This document shows, piece after piece, positions 18,625 through 27,942 of a stretch of 64,000 nt of DNA (its first letter is position 1; each line of letters opens with the position of its first letter). A program made the position numbers and the translations under genes. Origin of the DNA: JANJUO01 sp942492935 (GTDB lineage: Bacteria; Bacteroidota; Ignavibacteria; Kapaibacteriales; UBA2268); the NCBI GenBank assembly GCA_942492935.1, contig OW818654.1, positions 2,976,001 through 3,040,000 on the forward strand, read 5' to 3'. Under the pieces are notes generated by a model that saw nothing but the letters and a program-made list of their open reading frames with translations, was not told the DNA's origin and did not search any database.

Positions 18625-19077
18625 CTATTTGAATGGCTTTAGGTCTGGAAAATCTCTGCCTATTACTACACTTGACCTTAAAAACATATTTGAATCAATT
18701 TCAGAATACACTAAAGAATCATTTATTCCAAGTGCGTAAGCTACTTTCATTGAAGAATTTGGGTCTCCAAGTCGGTCAATTACCATTGATTTTTCTAAAG
18801 TAGGTTCATAATTTCCTATTTCCACTACATCATAACCCCTCGAACGGAGAAAGTTTCTGACTTTTCCAGCCAAACCAGTTTCACCACAAGCATTTAAAAC
18901 ATTCACTTGAATAACTTCTTGAGCAGTACTTTTTACAATATTTGGGTCTAAACTTGAATCCACAGGTGGCTCTATCACCATTCTTGAAATAAATGAAGAT
19001 AACATCAAAAAAACAAGAACAGATAGAATAACAATCGTAATATAATTAAATTGCTTTGTTTGAAACATTTTCAACAT
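18625..19077 (-). CDS. LytR_C-domain membrane-anchored protein
   Basis: 150 aa. Residues about 11-32 form one transmembrane helix (ITIVILSVLVFLMLSSFISRMV), then IQVNVLNACGETGLAGKVRNFLRSRGYDVVEIGNY starts the LytR C-terminal domain (VxVLNxxGxxGLAxxxxxxLxxxGYxV). LGINDSLVYSEI...SSVVIGRDFPDLKPF closes it. Its topology puts the domain in the periplasm. In Gram-positives this domain follows a LytR-CpsA-Psr ligase, but here it stands alone, as is common in this phylum. Role likely envelope related. Confidence 0.85.
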   Translation of the reverse strand: MLKMFQTKQFNYITIVILSVLVFLMLSSFISRMVIEPPVDSSLDPNIVKSTAQEVIQVNVLNACGETGLAGKVRNFLRSRGYDVVEIGNYEPTLEKSMVIDRLGDPNSSMKVAYALGINDSLVYSEIDSNMFLRSSVVIGRDFPDLKPFK

Positions 19078-19219
19078 GATTTTTTATCAAATAATACAAC
19101 ATAAACTCAACTTTCAACCAATCAAATATTATGCCAATAATCAGATATAGATAGGATAAATCCAACTTACTTATTTGACAAATTTAGTTACAGAAAAATA
19201 AGTAAATCTCATCAAAAAA

Positions 19220-19250
19220 AACTTGACAAGCCACAATGGCTTGTCAAGTT
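19220..19250 (-). terminator. Rho-independent terminator of the T9SS BNR-repeat gene
   Basis: A perfect 14-bp stem (19220-19233 / 19237-19250; AACTTGACAAGCCA and its complement) with a 3-nt loop. Read on the minus strand it is followed by a run of seven U (AAAAAAA at 19214-19220 on the plus strand). It lies about 50 bases past the stop of the gene ending at 19299. Confidence 0.85.
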
Positions 19251-19298
19251 CAAAAAAGAAAAAAACTTAAAATGTGTTTTATTTTTTTTATATCCTAA

Positions 19299-22200
19299 TT
19301 ATTGCTTAATTAATTTATAAATTACAGGATTACCATTCACATTTAGATTCAACAAATATGTTCCATTAGCAAAATTTGTAATATCTATTTGTTGGTTGAT
19401 GCTCCCAATTTTATATGTTAATGGAAATGAATATAACACTTTGCCACTCAAATCAGAAATATCGAATAGATAAGAAGAATTATTTATTAAATTCATACTT
19501 AATGTAAATATACCATTCGAAGGATTTGGCAAAATTCTTACATTATCCGCAACATCATAATTAACATCAGCAGAATTAAAATCAAATTCATCAGAAATTG
19601 AAGTACAGCCGTATTCATCAGTAATCATTACTGTATATTTTCCATACCTAGTATCGTCCAAAACAATAGTTCTTTGATTTTTTCCTGGTAACTTTTTCCC
19701 ATTCTGATACCATTGATAACCCATTGCTTCTGATGAAATTAAAGACGATTGATGTTGTGAAATTACAGGTTTGGCTGGAGGTGCCTTTTCTTGAATCAAT
19801 AGCTCAGCAGATTCAAGTTCACAACCTTCTTTAGTGAATCCCTTAACAGTATAAATACCAGGTTTATCAATGTAAATTGTTCTTGTTGTATCTCCAGTAT
19901 TCCAAATATATTTTTCAAAACCTATAGTAGCAACTAATTCTTTTGTACCATCTACACAAATAAAATCATGAATTCTTTGAATTTGAATTGTGTCAAAAGG
20001 ATACTTTTCTACAATAATTGCTTTTGATTTTCTATCGCAATCTCCGCTACCTTTTACCATCAATGAATAAGCACCTGCATCCGAAACAGAAATTGTTTTA
20101 GTTGTTGCTCCGTTCGACCATAAATAAGTTGGATAGTCTTCTTTTGCTGTTAATTCGACAGATTCATTATGACAAAATTTAGTATTGCCCTTTGCTTCAA
20201 TTTCGACCATTTCTTCATTACAATTAAGCAATGGAGCTTTCCAGATACCTCTTCCATAAGTACCTGCAATTAATTCATTTGACTTCTCATTTATTTCAAG
20301 GTCATTTATAATTACATTTGGCAAACCAGTACCATAACTTAACCAATTAGCAGAACTATAATCAGAGTAAAACATTCCTATATCAGTACCAATATACATT
20401 CTATCTGGAGAATTTTTTTGTAAAATTAAAGCATTAACTGGAACATTCGGCAAATTGCCTGTAATATTTAAAATGGCTTTTGTATCAGTGTTTACTTCTA
20501 CAATCTTTAATTTGCTCACATATCCAGAATGTGTTACCCAAATTCTTTTAGGATTTGTATAATCAACAATAATATTAGAAACTGCGGCTTCAGAAGAACC
20601 ATATACAACATTCCAGGTAGTACCGCCATCAAAAGTAGCATATATAGTACTCATATTAGAAGCATAAATAACATTTGTATCTGATGGTGCTACCGCAATA
20701 CATCTTAAAGCCACATTTTTCTGTCCCCAAGATGAAATTTTAGTCCATCCATTGTAAGAACCATAATTAATGTTTTTCCAAACATTTTCATAACCAGCAT
20801 ATAAAACATTTGTTCTTTGTGGATCCATCGCAAGAGGTGCAACCCAGCCACCATATTCACCAGTTTTATTCATATTAAGCATTGTACTGAAATTCGTTCC
20901 TCCATCTGTACTTCGTGTAAATGAGCCATTATAAAAAGATGCATACATTCTATTTTTATTTGTAGGGTCAATTATACATTCCATACCATCACCACCCTGA
21001 ACTTTGTACCAAGTATTGTTCTGATACAGTTTAGAACCGTTATCTTGAGTTCCACCTATAATGACAGGAATATTACTTTGGAAAACACTAATTTTGTAGA
21101 ATTGTGTAATATTGAGTCCATCATTCAATGCTTTCCAAGTATTTCCTTGGTTTGTAGTTCTGTTTATACCACCATCATTAGTAGTGTAAATAGTATTTCC
21201 ATCACTTTTAAATTTCAAATCGTGAATATCAGCATGAACATAAGGTTTCTGATAACCACCATACCAATGGGTAACTAATTGAAAAGAAGCACCTAAATCA
21301 GTTGTCTTCCAAATATTTATACCACCGATAAATACTAAATTTGGGTCTTTTGGTGATACAGCAAGACACAAATCATATTGCCCTTGACCTTCATTATCTG
21401 TATTCAAATTACCTAAACTTCTACCTAAAATGTTGCCTACTTTATTATAATCTGCTATTTCTAACCAATTTTCTCCTTTATCTTCTGAAACATTAAAGGA
21501 TAAGAAAGTAAAATTACTTCTTGCTACAAGTGCATAAACCATATCTGGAGCAGCTGGAGTTACTTCAATTGCAATTCTTACTGAACCAGAAATTTGAGTT
21601 TTACGAACCCAAGTCTCGCCACCGTCATTTGATACATAAATACCATTATTACTACCCCAATTAAATGTAGAAGCATAAATAATTTCAGGGTCGAGTGGAT
21701 GAAATTCCATATCAATAAAATATGCTGTTTTGTCTTTTATTTCCCAACTCTTGCCACCGTCAGTAGTTTTATAAATGCCATCATTTGTTGCAGCTAATAC
21801 AATATTAGGATTAGTTGGATGAACTAACACCCTACCAATCAATCTTTTATCATGAAGATTTTTTGATAAACTAGTTACCTCCCAAGTCTGACCAGCATCA
21901 GTTGTTTTAATGACGCCAATAGAATAGAAATCTCTTGTCCCGGCAGAACCAAAAGCATCACCCGTACCAACATAAATTATATTTGGATTTGATGGTGATA
22001 TTGCAATATCATTAACTCCAAGAGATAAAAATTGTGTAAATGGGAATGTTTCCCAAGTAGCACCATCATCTTTTGAACGCCATACACCACCAGATGCAGC
22101 ACCTACCCATAATTCATTAGGATTTGTAGGGTGAAATCTTACAATATTCAATCTGCCAACGCCTGATTGCAAATTATTATCAATTGATTCTTTGAAAGGA

Positions 22201-22562
22201 CCTACAGATGTCCATTGAGCATTGCTTTGTAATTGCTCTGATTCTTTTATCGCATTATATGAATCTAATGAATTTTTAAATTCTTTATAAATTGAAATGC
22301 CATTTGGAAACTCACCTGTTGGAAATGTTCTTTGTTCCCAAAAATATTCCCATCTTTTATATTGCTTCCATCCTCTTCTAAGGGAATCAGGAACATCTTT
22401 ATATTCACTATCTTTAATTTTTTGGATTTCAAGAAAATTAATTTTTTCTCCGACAATCATTGGATTGAAAGTTTTTTGTGAAAATAAAACACCGTAAACG
22501 AGAAAAAATACAAAGAATGTAATTCTATTGAAGTTTTTATGAATAGAACTTGAAAATAACAT
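19299..22562 (-). CDS. T9SS-secreted BNR/VPS10-type beta-propeller protein
   Basis: The Met at 22562 puts a signal peptide (NRITFFVFFLVYGVLFSQ) near the start; an in-frame Met at 22613 would add 17 residues and is less likely. Residues about 120-790 hold many sortilin/BNR-like blades with the recurring phrases T-NPNIVYVGTGD, WRSKDDGATWE and YKTTDGGKSWEI (S/T-x-D-G-G-x-T-W). PKD/Ig-like repeats then carry TYLWSNGATTKTISVSDAGAY. The C-terminal 80 residues (NVRILPNPSNGIFTLS ... GTYLLNLNVNGNPVIYKLIKQ) are a type A T9SS sorting signal. It is exported to the cell surface. Family known; substrate unknown. Confidence 0.9.
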   Translation of the reverse strand: MLFSSSIHKNFNRITFFVFFLVYGVLFSQKTFNPMIVGEKINFLEIQKIKDSEYKDVPDSLRRGWKQYKRWEYFWEQRTFPTGEFPNGISIYKEFKNSLDSYNAIKESEQLQSNAQWTSVGPFKESIDNNLQSGVGRLNIVRFHPTNPNELWVGAASGGVWRSKDDGATWETFPFTQFLSLGVNDIAISPSNPNIIYVGTGDAFGSAGTRDFYSIGVIKTTDAGQTWEVTSLSKNLHDKRLIGRVLVHPTNPNIVLAATNDGIYKTTDGGKSWEIKDKTAYFIDMEFHPLDPEIIYASTFNWGSNNGIYVSNDGGETWVRKTQISGSVRIAIEVTPAAPDMVYALVARSNFTFLSFNVSEDKGENWLEIADYNKVGNILGRSLGNLNTDNEGQGQYDLCLAVSPKDPNLVFIGGINIWKTTDLGASFQLVTHWYGGYQKPYVHADIHDLKFKSDGNTIYTTNDGGINRTTNQGNTWKALNDGLNITQFYKISVFQSNIPVIIGGTQDNGSKLYQNNTWYKVQGGDGMECIIDPTNKNRMYASFYNGSFTRSTDGGTNFSTMLNMNKTGEYGGWVAPLAMDPQRTNVLYAGYENVWKNINYGSYNGWTKISSWGQKNVALRCIAVAPSDTNVIYASNMSTIYATFDGGTTWNVVYGSSEAAVSNIIVDYTNPKRIWVTHSGYVSKLKIVEVNTDTKAILNITGNLPNVPVNALILQKNSPDRMYIGTDIGMFYSDYSSANWLSYGTGLPNVIINDLEINEKSNELIAGTYGRGIWKAPLLNCNEEMVEIEAKGNTKFCHNESVELTAKEDYPTYLWSNGATTKTISVSDAGAYSLMVKGSGDCDRKSKAIIVEKYPFDTIQIQRIHDFICVDGTKELVATIGFEKYIWNTGDTTRTIYIDKPGIYTVKGFTKEGCELESAELLIQEKAPPAKPVISQHQSSLISSEAMGYQWYQNGKKLPGKNQRTIVLDDTRYGKYTVMITDEYGCTSISDEFDFNSADVNYDVADNVRILPNPSNGIFTLSMNLINNSSYLFDISDLSGKVLYSFPLTYKIGSINQQIDITNFANGTYLLNLNVNGNPVIYKLIKQ

Positions 22563-22742
22563 TTTATAACTCAACAAAAATAAAAAAAACACATATCCCA
22601 AATATATAGACACATCAAATATGCAAAAAGTTACAATTTGATATTACAAAATTAAATTAATTTAATCAAATATCATAAAAAAATAGTAACACCAAAGCAG
22701 AGTTCATTTACTCTAACATTGATAAGACAATATTATTAGCAT

Positions 22743-22857
22743 GTTGCTCAAGATAAATTTAATCATCCTTCACGTGGCAAATGCCACGAGTTGCTGATTT
22801 AGTAAGCAACAAGTGGTTAAGCCAAGTCCAATAACATTTCAATATTATTTGAGCAAC
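22743..22857. other. Nested inverted-repeat element in a gene-free gap
   Basis: Within the 22563-22988 gap, GTTGCTCAA (22743-22751) pairs with TTGAGCAAC (22849-22857) as an outer stem. Inside are a CGTGGC-AAAT-GCCACG hairpin (22773-22788) and a GTTGCT/AGCAAC stem (22790-22810). This could be a structured RNA, a dispersed repeat or a miniature element. Apart from it the gap is AT-rich promoter DNA for the divergent genes on either side. Confidence 0.5.
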
Positions 22858-22988
22858 TGACTGTTAGTTAAAAAAATTTGTAATTTTAGAAAAAATATAT
22901 TTAGTATTTTGAAATTTTTTCGTAATTTTAACTTAGCAAAAATTAAATTTAATTGAAACTAATTTATTATTAATTTTATAAAGATGAT

Positions 22989-24230
22989 ATGATGAAATAC
23001 TTATTAAAACTGATACTTGTTTTAATGATTACAGTATTAATTTCTTGTAGTTCAGATGACAATACTACAAATCCAACAAATTCTGATATTGAAATTGGTG
23101 GTTTATTTACTTTAAGTGGCAATTTAGAATCATTAGGCAAAGATAGTAAAGCTGCTATGGAAATTGCAATTGAAGATATCAACAAATATCTGAAAGAAAG
23201 TAATATTGATGTTACAGTTACAGGTTCTTATGAAGATACAGAATTAAAACCTGCTGTTGCAAAAGAAAAATTTGACAAATTGTACAAAGATGGTATTAGA
23301 GTTTTTATTGGTCCTTCAGCAAGCTCTGAAGTTTCTGCTGTTAAGCCACTTGCCGATTCAAAGAATGCATTAGTAATAAGTCATTATTCTACAGCAGGAA
23401 GTTTAGCATTACCAGGTGATAATGTTTTTAGATTTTGTCCAACTGATAAAATTCAAGCTCCAGCAGTTTTAAAATTGGCAAAATTAGATGGGAAAACCCA
23501 TATAGTTCCTTTATGGCGTGAAGATGCAGGTAATGATGGCTTAGTTCAATCAGTAATTGCAAATAAAGATTTATATTCTGTAAATGTTTCTGAAGGATAT
23601 AAATATTCTGCAGAAACTACAGATTTTTCTGTTGTAATAAGTAGAATAAAACAACAGGTAGAAGAATTATTAAAGACTGTTCCAAAGGATAAAATTTGCA
23701 TTTATGTTGCTTCATTTGATGAAATCATTCATTTATTTGACCAAATTTCAGAAAATGATATACTTTCAGAAATAAATTGGTATGGAAGTGATGGTATTGC
23801 ATTAAATTTACAGCTATTAGATGATGAGAAAGCTGCGAAATTTGCATCAAAAGTTCATTTGTCTTGTCCTAATCTTGGCTTATCAGAATCAGCAAAACTT
23901 ATATGGCAACCTTTAACTTCTTCCATCAAACAACGTACAGGAAATTCTACCTACAACCCTTATTCTGTGGCAGTTTATGATGCAGTTTGGGTAGCAGTAA
24001 AAGCAATTTTAAATTCAGGAACATCAAATATCGAAAATTTAAAGAATAATTTCAAATACCATGCTTCACAACATTTTGGTGCAACAGGCAGAGCTTTACT
24101 TGACGTTAATGGTGATAAAGCAATTGGGGATTATTGGTTTTATGAAATTGAAATGATAGACAACAAATTAAATTGGGTAAAAACTGCTGTGTATGATGGG
24201 AATACTGGAGTTATAACAAAAACATTTTAA
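22989..24230 (+). CDS. ABC transporter substrate-binding lipoprotein (LivK/branched-chain type)
   Basis: 413 aa. The N-terminus has a lipoprotein signal with lipobox LISC followed by SSDDNTTNP. The body is the Leu/Ile/Val-binding (Peripla_BP_6) fold: IEIGGLFTLSGNLESLGKDSKAAMEIAIEDIN near the start, FIGPSASSEVSAVKPLADSKNALVISHYSTA, and YNPYSVAVYDAVWVAVKAI near the end. No permease or ATPase gene is adjacent. It lies 25 bases before paaA on the same strand, so it may be in the phenylacetate operon and bind an aromatic or acyl substrate; that link is inferred. Confidence 0.85.
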   Translation: MMKYLLKLILVLMITVLISCSSDDNTTNPTNSDIEIGGLFTLSGNLESLGKDSKAAMEIAIEDINKYLKESNIDVTVTGSYEDTELKPAVAKEKFDKLYKDGIRVFIGPSASSEVSAVKPLADSKNALVISHYSTAGSLALPGDNVFRFCPTDKIQAPAVLKLAKLDGKTHIVPLWREDAGNDGLVQSVIANKDLYSVNVSEGYKYSAETTDFSVVISRIKQQVEELLKTVPKDKICIYVASFDEIIHLFDQISENDILSEINWYGSDGIALNLQLLDDEKAAKFASKVHLSCPNLGLSESAKLIWQPLTSSIKQRTGNSTYNPYSVAVYDAVWVAVKAILNSGTSNIENLKNNFKYHASQHFGATGRALLDVNGDKAIGDYWFYEIEMIDNKLNWVKTAVYDGNTGVITKTF

Positions 24231-24255
24231 TATATATATTTTATTTGGTGGAATT

Positions 24256-25191
24256 ATGGAACACGTTGATTTGCTAAAAAACTTTGAGGAAAAAATTCAG
24301 CAAGGTGAGAAAATTGAACCAAAGGACTGGATGCCCGATGAGTACAGAAAGAATTTAATACGAATGATTTCGCAACATGCTCATTCGGAAATTGTAGGTA
24401 TGTTACCAGAAGGTAATTGGATTTCTCGCGCTCCAAGTTTGAGAAGAAAGCTAATTTTAATTGCAAAAGTCCAAGATGAAGGCGGGCATGGTTTATATTT
24501 ATATAATACTGCCGAAACTTTGGGAGCAACTCGCGAAGATATGATTGAAGCTCTTCATAGCGGCAAGGCAAAATATGCAAGTATATTCAATTATCCTTCA
24601 TTAACTTGGGCGGATATGGGTGCAATTGGATGGTTGGTTGATGGGGCGGCTATGACAAATCAAGTTAGCTTGATTCGCACTTCTTACGGACCATATTCAC
24701 GTTCAATGGTTAGAATATGCAAAGAAGAAGCATTTCACAACCGTCAGGGTTATGAAATTATTGCAACTTTATGCAATGGTACTGAAGAACAGAAACAAAT
24801 GGCTCAAGACGCATTAAACAGATGGTGGGAACCATCACTTATGATGTTTGGACCAGAAGATAAAGATTCTACTCATTCTGTTCAATCAATGAAATGGAAA
24901 ATCAAAATTGAAGGAAATGAAGAATTAAGGCAAAGATTTATAGCAATGACTGTTCCGCAAATTGAAGCAAGAGGATTAAAATTACCAGACCCTAACTTGA
25001 AATATAATCCAGAAACTAAAAAATATGATTATAGCAGAATCAATTGGGAGGAATTTTTCAATGTGATTAAAGGGAACGGATTTATGAATAGAGAACGTTT
25101 AAATGCACGAAGAAAAGCTCATGAGGAAGGTAATTGGGTTCGACTTGCAGCAGAAGCATATTCAGAGAAACATTCAAATAATAATAAATAG
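24256..25191 (+). CDS. paaA: Phenylacetyl-CoA epoxidase subunit A
   Basis: 311 aa, the normal length for the catalytic di-iron subunit that inserts oxygen into the phenyl ring of phenylacetyl-CoA. Diagnostic blocks: SQHAHSEIVGMLPEGNWISRAPSLRRKLILIAKVQDEGGHG (E and ExxH iron ligands), LYLYNTAETLG, GAAMTNQVSLIRTSYGPYSRSMVRICKEEAFHNRQGY (second E and ExxH), and WWEPSLMMFGP. It is first of four overlapping or tightly spaced paa genes. Confidence 0.96.
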   Translation: MEHVDLLKNFEEKIQQGEKIEPKDWMPDEYRKNLIRMISQHAHSEIVGMLPEGNWISRAPSLRRKLILIAKVQDEGGHGLYLYNTAETLGATREDMIEALHSGKAKYASIFNYPSLTWADMGAIGWLVDGAAMTNQVSLIRTSYGPYSRSMVRICKEEAFHNRQGYEIIATLCNGTEEQKQMAQDALNRWWEPSLMMFGPEDKDSTHSVQSMKWKIKIEGNEELRQRFIAMTVPQIEARGLKLPDPNLKYNPETKKYDYSRINWEEFFNVIKGNGFMNRERLNARRKAHEEGNWVRLAAEAYSEKHSNNNK

Positions 25192-25199
25192 GTAAAAAA

Positions 25200-25496
25200 A
25201 TGGAAAAAGATACTCAATGGAATTTATGGGAAGTATTTGTTCAATACAAATCCGGCAAACCTTACGAACACGTAGGAAATGTTCATGCACCAGATTCTGA
25301 ACTTGCACTTCAGAATGCTCGTGACCTATATGCAAGAAGAGAAAGACTTTCGGGGATGTGGGTAGTACCTTCAAATTGTATAGTAGCAAGTAATGCGTCA
25401 GATTCAGATTCATTTTATGACCCTGCTGACGATAAAGTTTATAGGCATCCATTATTCTACAAAATACCCAAAGGAGTAAGTTTAGATGTCGAATAA
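25200..25496 (+). CDS. paaB: Phenylacetyl-CoA epoxidase subunit B
   Basis: 98 aa. WNLWEVFVQYKSGKPYEHVGNVHAPDSELALQNARDLYARRERLSGMWVVPSNCIVAS matches the short PaaB subunit, which links the PaaA-PaaC catalytic core into the full complex. Eight bases separate it from paaA and it overlaps paaC by 11 bases, so translation is likely coupled. Confidence 0.95.
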   Translation: MEKDTQWNLWEVFVQYKSGKPYEHVGNVHAPDSELALQNARDLYARRERLSGMWVVPSNCIVASNASDSDSFYDPADDKVYRHPLFYKIPKGVSLDVE

Positions 25497-26253
25497 TTTG
25501 AATGATTCATTATTTGAATATTGTTTGCGACTCGGAGATGATAGAGTTGTTTTAGGACAAAGAATGGCTGAATGGTGCGGTAAAGCACCAATTATTGAAG
25601 AAGACCTTGCTCTTGCCAATATTTCTTTAGATTTATTCGGTCAAGCTATTTTGTTTCTAAAATATGCTGCCGAACTTGAAGGCAAAGGTAATGATGAGGA
25701 TAAACTTGCATTTTTCAGAAATGAAAGGCAATACAAAAATCTTTTATTGGTTGAACAACCTAACAACGATTTTGCTTTTACAATTGCAAAACAGTTTTTC
25801 TATGATTGTTATGAATATTATTTTTATTCTGAATTAGCAAACTCAAAGAATGAAACTCTTGCAGCAATTGCAGCAAAATCTGTTAAAGAAACAATCTACC
25901 ATTTAAGACATTCATCTGAATGGATGCTTCGTCTTGGTGATGGTACAGACGAAAGCCATAGCAAAGTTCAAAATGCAGTCAATCACCTTTGGTCTTTTAC
26001 AGGTGAAATGTTTGAAATGGATTCAGTTGATGAATATTTGCTAAATGAAGGGATTGGAGTTGATTTATCTAAAGTTAAAACTTTATGGACTTCAAAAGTA
26101 TCAGAAATTCTATCTAAAGCAACCCTTGAAATACCATCTGAAGATACATTTATGATTGTAGGTGGAAGAAAGGGAATTCATACAGAATATCTCGGGCATT
26201 TATTAAGTGAAATGCAAATTTTACCAAGAACTTACCCCGGTGCCAAATGGTAA
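25486..26253 (+). CDS. paaC: Phenylacetyl-CoA epoxidase subunit C
   Basis: 255 aa structural, ferritin-like partner of PaaA. LRLGDDRVVLGQRMAEWCGKAPIIEEDLALANISLDLFGQA, FFRNERQYKNLLLVEQPNNDFAFTIAKQFF, KETIYHLRHSSEWMLRLGDGTDESHSKVQNAVNHLW and the C-terminal GRKGIHTEYLGHLLSEMQ are the standard PaaC blocks. It overlaps both paaB and paaD. Confidence 0.95.
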   Translation: MSNNLNDSLFEYCLRLGDDRVVLGQRMAEWCGKAPIIEEDLALANISLDLFGQAILFLKYAAELEGKGNDEDKLAFFRNERQYKNLLLVEQPNNDFAFTIAKQFFYDCYEYYFYSELANSKNETLAAIAAKSVKETIYHLRHSSEWMLRLGDGTDESHSKVQNAVNHLWSFTGEMFEMDSVDEYLLNEGIGVDLSKVKTLWTSKVSEILSKATLEIPSEDTFMIVGGRKGIHTEYLGHLLSEMQILPRTYPGAKW

Positions 26254-26744
26254 ACTCTCACATTGAAAGCGATATAATGAAATTGCTATCAGGGATATCC
26301 GACCCGGAAATCCCTGTAGTTTCTATTATCGAAATGGGAATGGTTCGAGGTGTAGAAATTAGAAATGATTTGGTGATTGTAACCATCACTCCAACATATT
26401 CAGGATGTCCTGCAATGCACCAAATAGAGAGTGATATTCAACAGTCATTGTTAGAAAATGGATTTGAAAATTCAGTTGTTCAAACTAAATTAAGCCCTCC
26501 TTGGACTACTGATTTAATGTCCGATAATACTAAATTTAAGCTAAAACAATACGGAATAGCTCCACCAGTCGGTAATTCTAAAGATATTAGAATGGATTTA
26601 TTTCCAATAATGTCAAAAATATTATGTCCATTTTGTGATTCTGAAAAAACTGAATTAAAAAGTGAATTTGGCTCTACCGCTTGCAAATCATATTATTTTT
26701 GTAACAGTTGCAATCAAAACTTTGAATATTTTAAATGCCATTAA
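26247..26744 (+). CDS. paaD: PaaD, Fe-S assembly factor for the epoxidase
   Basis: 165 aa. The N-terminal DUF59/MIP18 domain has GISDPEIPVVSIIEMGMVRGV and the TPTYSGCPAMHQIESDI cysteine motif. The C-terminal part carries two CxxC pairs (CPFCDSEKTEL...CKSYYFCNSCNQNFEYFKCH) that bind a metal. PaaD helps assemble the reductase PaaE cluster or the complex. paaE itself does not follow: the next gene is a convergent lipoprotein, so the reductase must be encoded elsewhere or replaced. Confidence 0.93.
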   Translation: MVNSHIESDIMKLLSGISDPEIPVVSIIEMGMVRGVEIRNDLVIVTITPTYSGCPAMHQIESDIQQSLLENGFENSVVQTKLSPPWTTDLMSDNTKFKLKQYGIAPPVGNSKDIRMDLFPIMSKILCPFCDSEKTELKSEFGSTACKSYYFCNSCNQNFEYFKCH

Positions 26745-26844
26745 AAATCAACTAATTCAACCGATTACTTGAAGTCATCGGTTGAATAATACTTCTATTT
26801 GGCCTTCTAAAAATTAATACTGTTTGAAAATAAATTGCAGTGAT

Positions 26845-27402
26845 TTATTGCAACTTAATTGAAGTTATGCAGGTTCTATCAGTAATATTTGTCGAAATCA
26901 ATTCTTGCCCTGATTTGCCTTCGTAACTAATTTTAACGTTGTAAGTTTTATTTCTTGGCAACCATATTTCAAAAAAGCCATTTTTCATTGTAGTTATTTG
27001 TTCATTTTTATATTTATAATCACTATATCCTTCAACATCCAATGTAATTTGTTTATTTGCTAATTCACCTTCACAACTTGATGTATAGTGTAAATCACAT
27101 AAATGAGTATAATTAATATAGGGAGCTATTGCAAGATAAAACAAGGAATCAGGGAGTGATTTACTAACGATTCTTCCATCTGGAAATTTGATAATTACTT
27201 CCCGTTGAGTAATGTGTGATTCAATTCGAGGGTATGTATAATGCCAATCATTCGAAATACTAATATTTGAAATGGCATCTCCCAAATTTACTAATTCATA
27301 TAAACTATCGTAATTTGGTTCAACGGTATTGCTACAATTACTACACAAAAAGGAAATAATTACAACTAATATTACTAAAAATAAATTCTTAAACATAAAC
27401 AA
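26845..27402 (-). CDS. CueP-family copper-binding lipoprotein
   Basis: 185 aa with a hydrophobic leader and cysteine at about residue 23 (SFLCSNCSNT), giving a possible lipobox. The core matches what I know of CueP, the periplasmic copper sink of Salmonella: FPDGRIVSKSLPDS, THLCDLHYTSSCEGELANK, NGFFEIWLPRNKTYNVKISYEGKSG and a final DRTCITSIKL. The three late cysteines correspond to the Cu-binding set. It converges on paaD. No copper regulator is adjacent. Fairly confident of family, less of lipidation. Confidence 0.75.
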   Translation of the reverse strand: MFMFKNLFLVILVVIISFLCSNCSNTVEPNYDSLYELVNLGDAISNISISNDWHYTYPRIESHITQREVIIKFPDGRIVSKSLPDSLFYLAIAPYINYTHLCDLHYTSSCEGELANKQITLDVEGYSDYKYKNEQITTMKNGFFEIWLPRNKTYNVKISYEGKSGQELISTNITDRTCITSIKLQ

Positions 27403-27654
27403 TTTCCCATTTTCAAAAAATACACTAATACAAAATTACAACTAATATTGAAAAAATAAGTTGCATTTTTTTAAAACAATGAATTATTTAAACTTCAATA
27501 TTCAAATATTGCAATTCATTCGATTACTTGAAGTCATCATATATTTGATTGTTTAGTTAGAGAAGAGAGACATTTTCAAATTTATAGGTATAATGGATGA
27601 TGAAAAACGAAATTTCTTGAAAATCCCAACGGGAACTACTGTTTGCAAGATGAA

Positions 27655-27723
27655 ACCCCACCTAACCTCCCAAAAGGGAGAAATACATCCAAGACCTGCC
27701 ATTGGGGAGGATTTAGGTGGGGT
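27655..27723. repeat. Inverted dispersed repeat in the 27.4-27.9 kb gap
   Basis: ACCCCACCTAACCTCCC (27655-27671) is mirrored by GGGGAGGATTTAGGTGGGGT (27704-27722), forming a long imperfect hairpin. Its right arm (27696-27717) is the inverted copy of 2211-2232 near nadD. No gene is seen in 27403-27942; the two short ORFs over the repeat on opposite strands are shadows. Confidence 0.65.
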
Positions 27724-27880
27724 TAACAATATATTCAATACCCATGGGATTGTATGCCACCTTTACATTACTTATCATTAGTTTGCATTAATTACTATAA
27801 ATTACTATTTTGCAATAGATTACGTTATTTATATTGTAAAGACAAATAAAGTTCAATCGTCATCAAATAAAGAAAAAGTG

Positions 27881-27911
27881 TTGGATTATTGTTGGAATTA
27901 TCGTAATTTTG
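27881..27911 (+). promoter_or_regulatory. Bacteroidota-type promoter of the integrase
   Basis: TTG at 27881-27883 and TAATTTTG at 27904-27911 are separated by 20 bases, fitting the -33 TTG / -7 TAnnTTTG consensus. A start of transcription near 27918 would exclude the upstream ATG at 27913 as the translation start and favours 27943. Confidence 0.6.
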
Positions 27912-27942
27912 TATGTTGTTTTTTCAATATTTTGGTGCTTTA

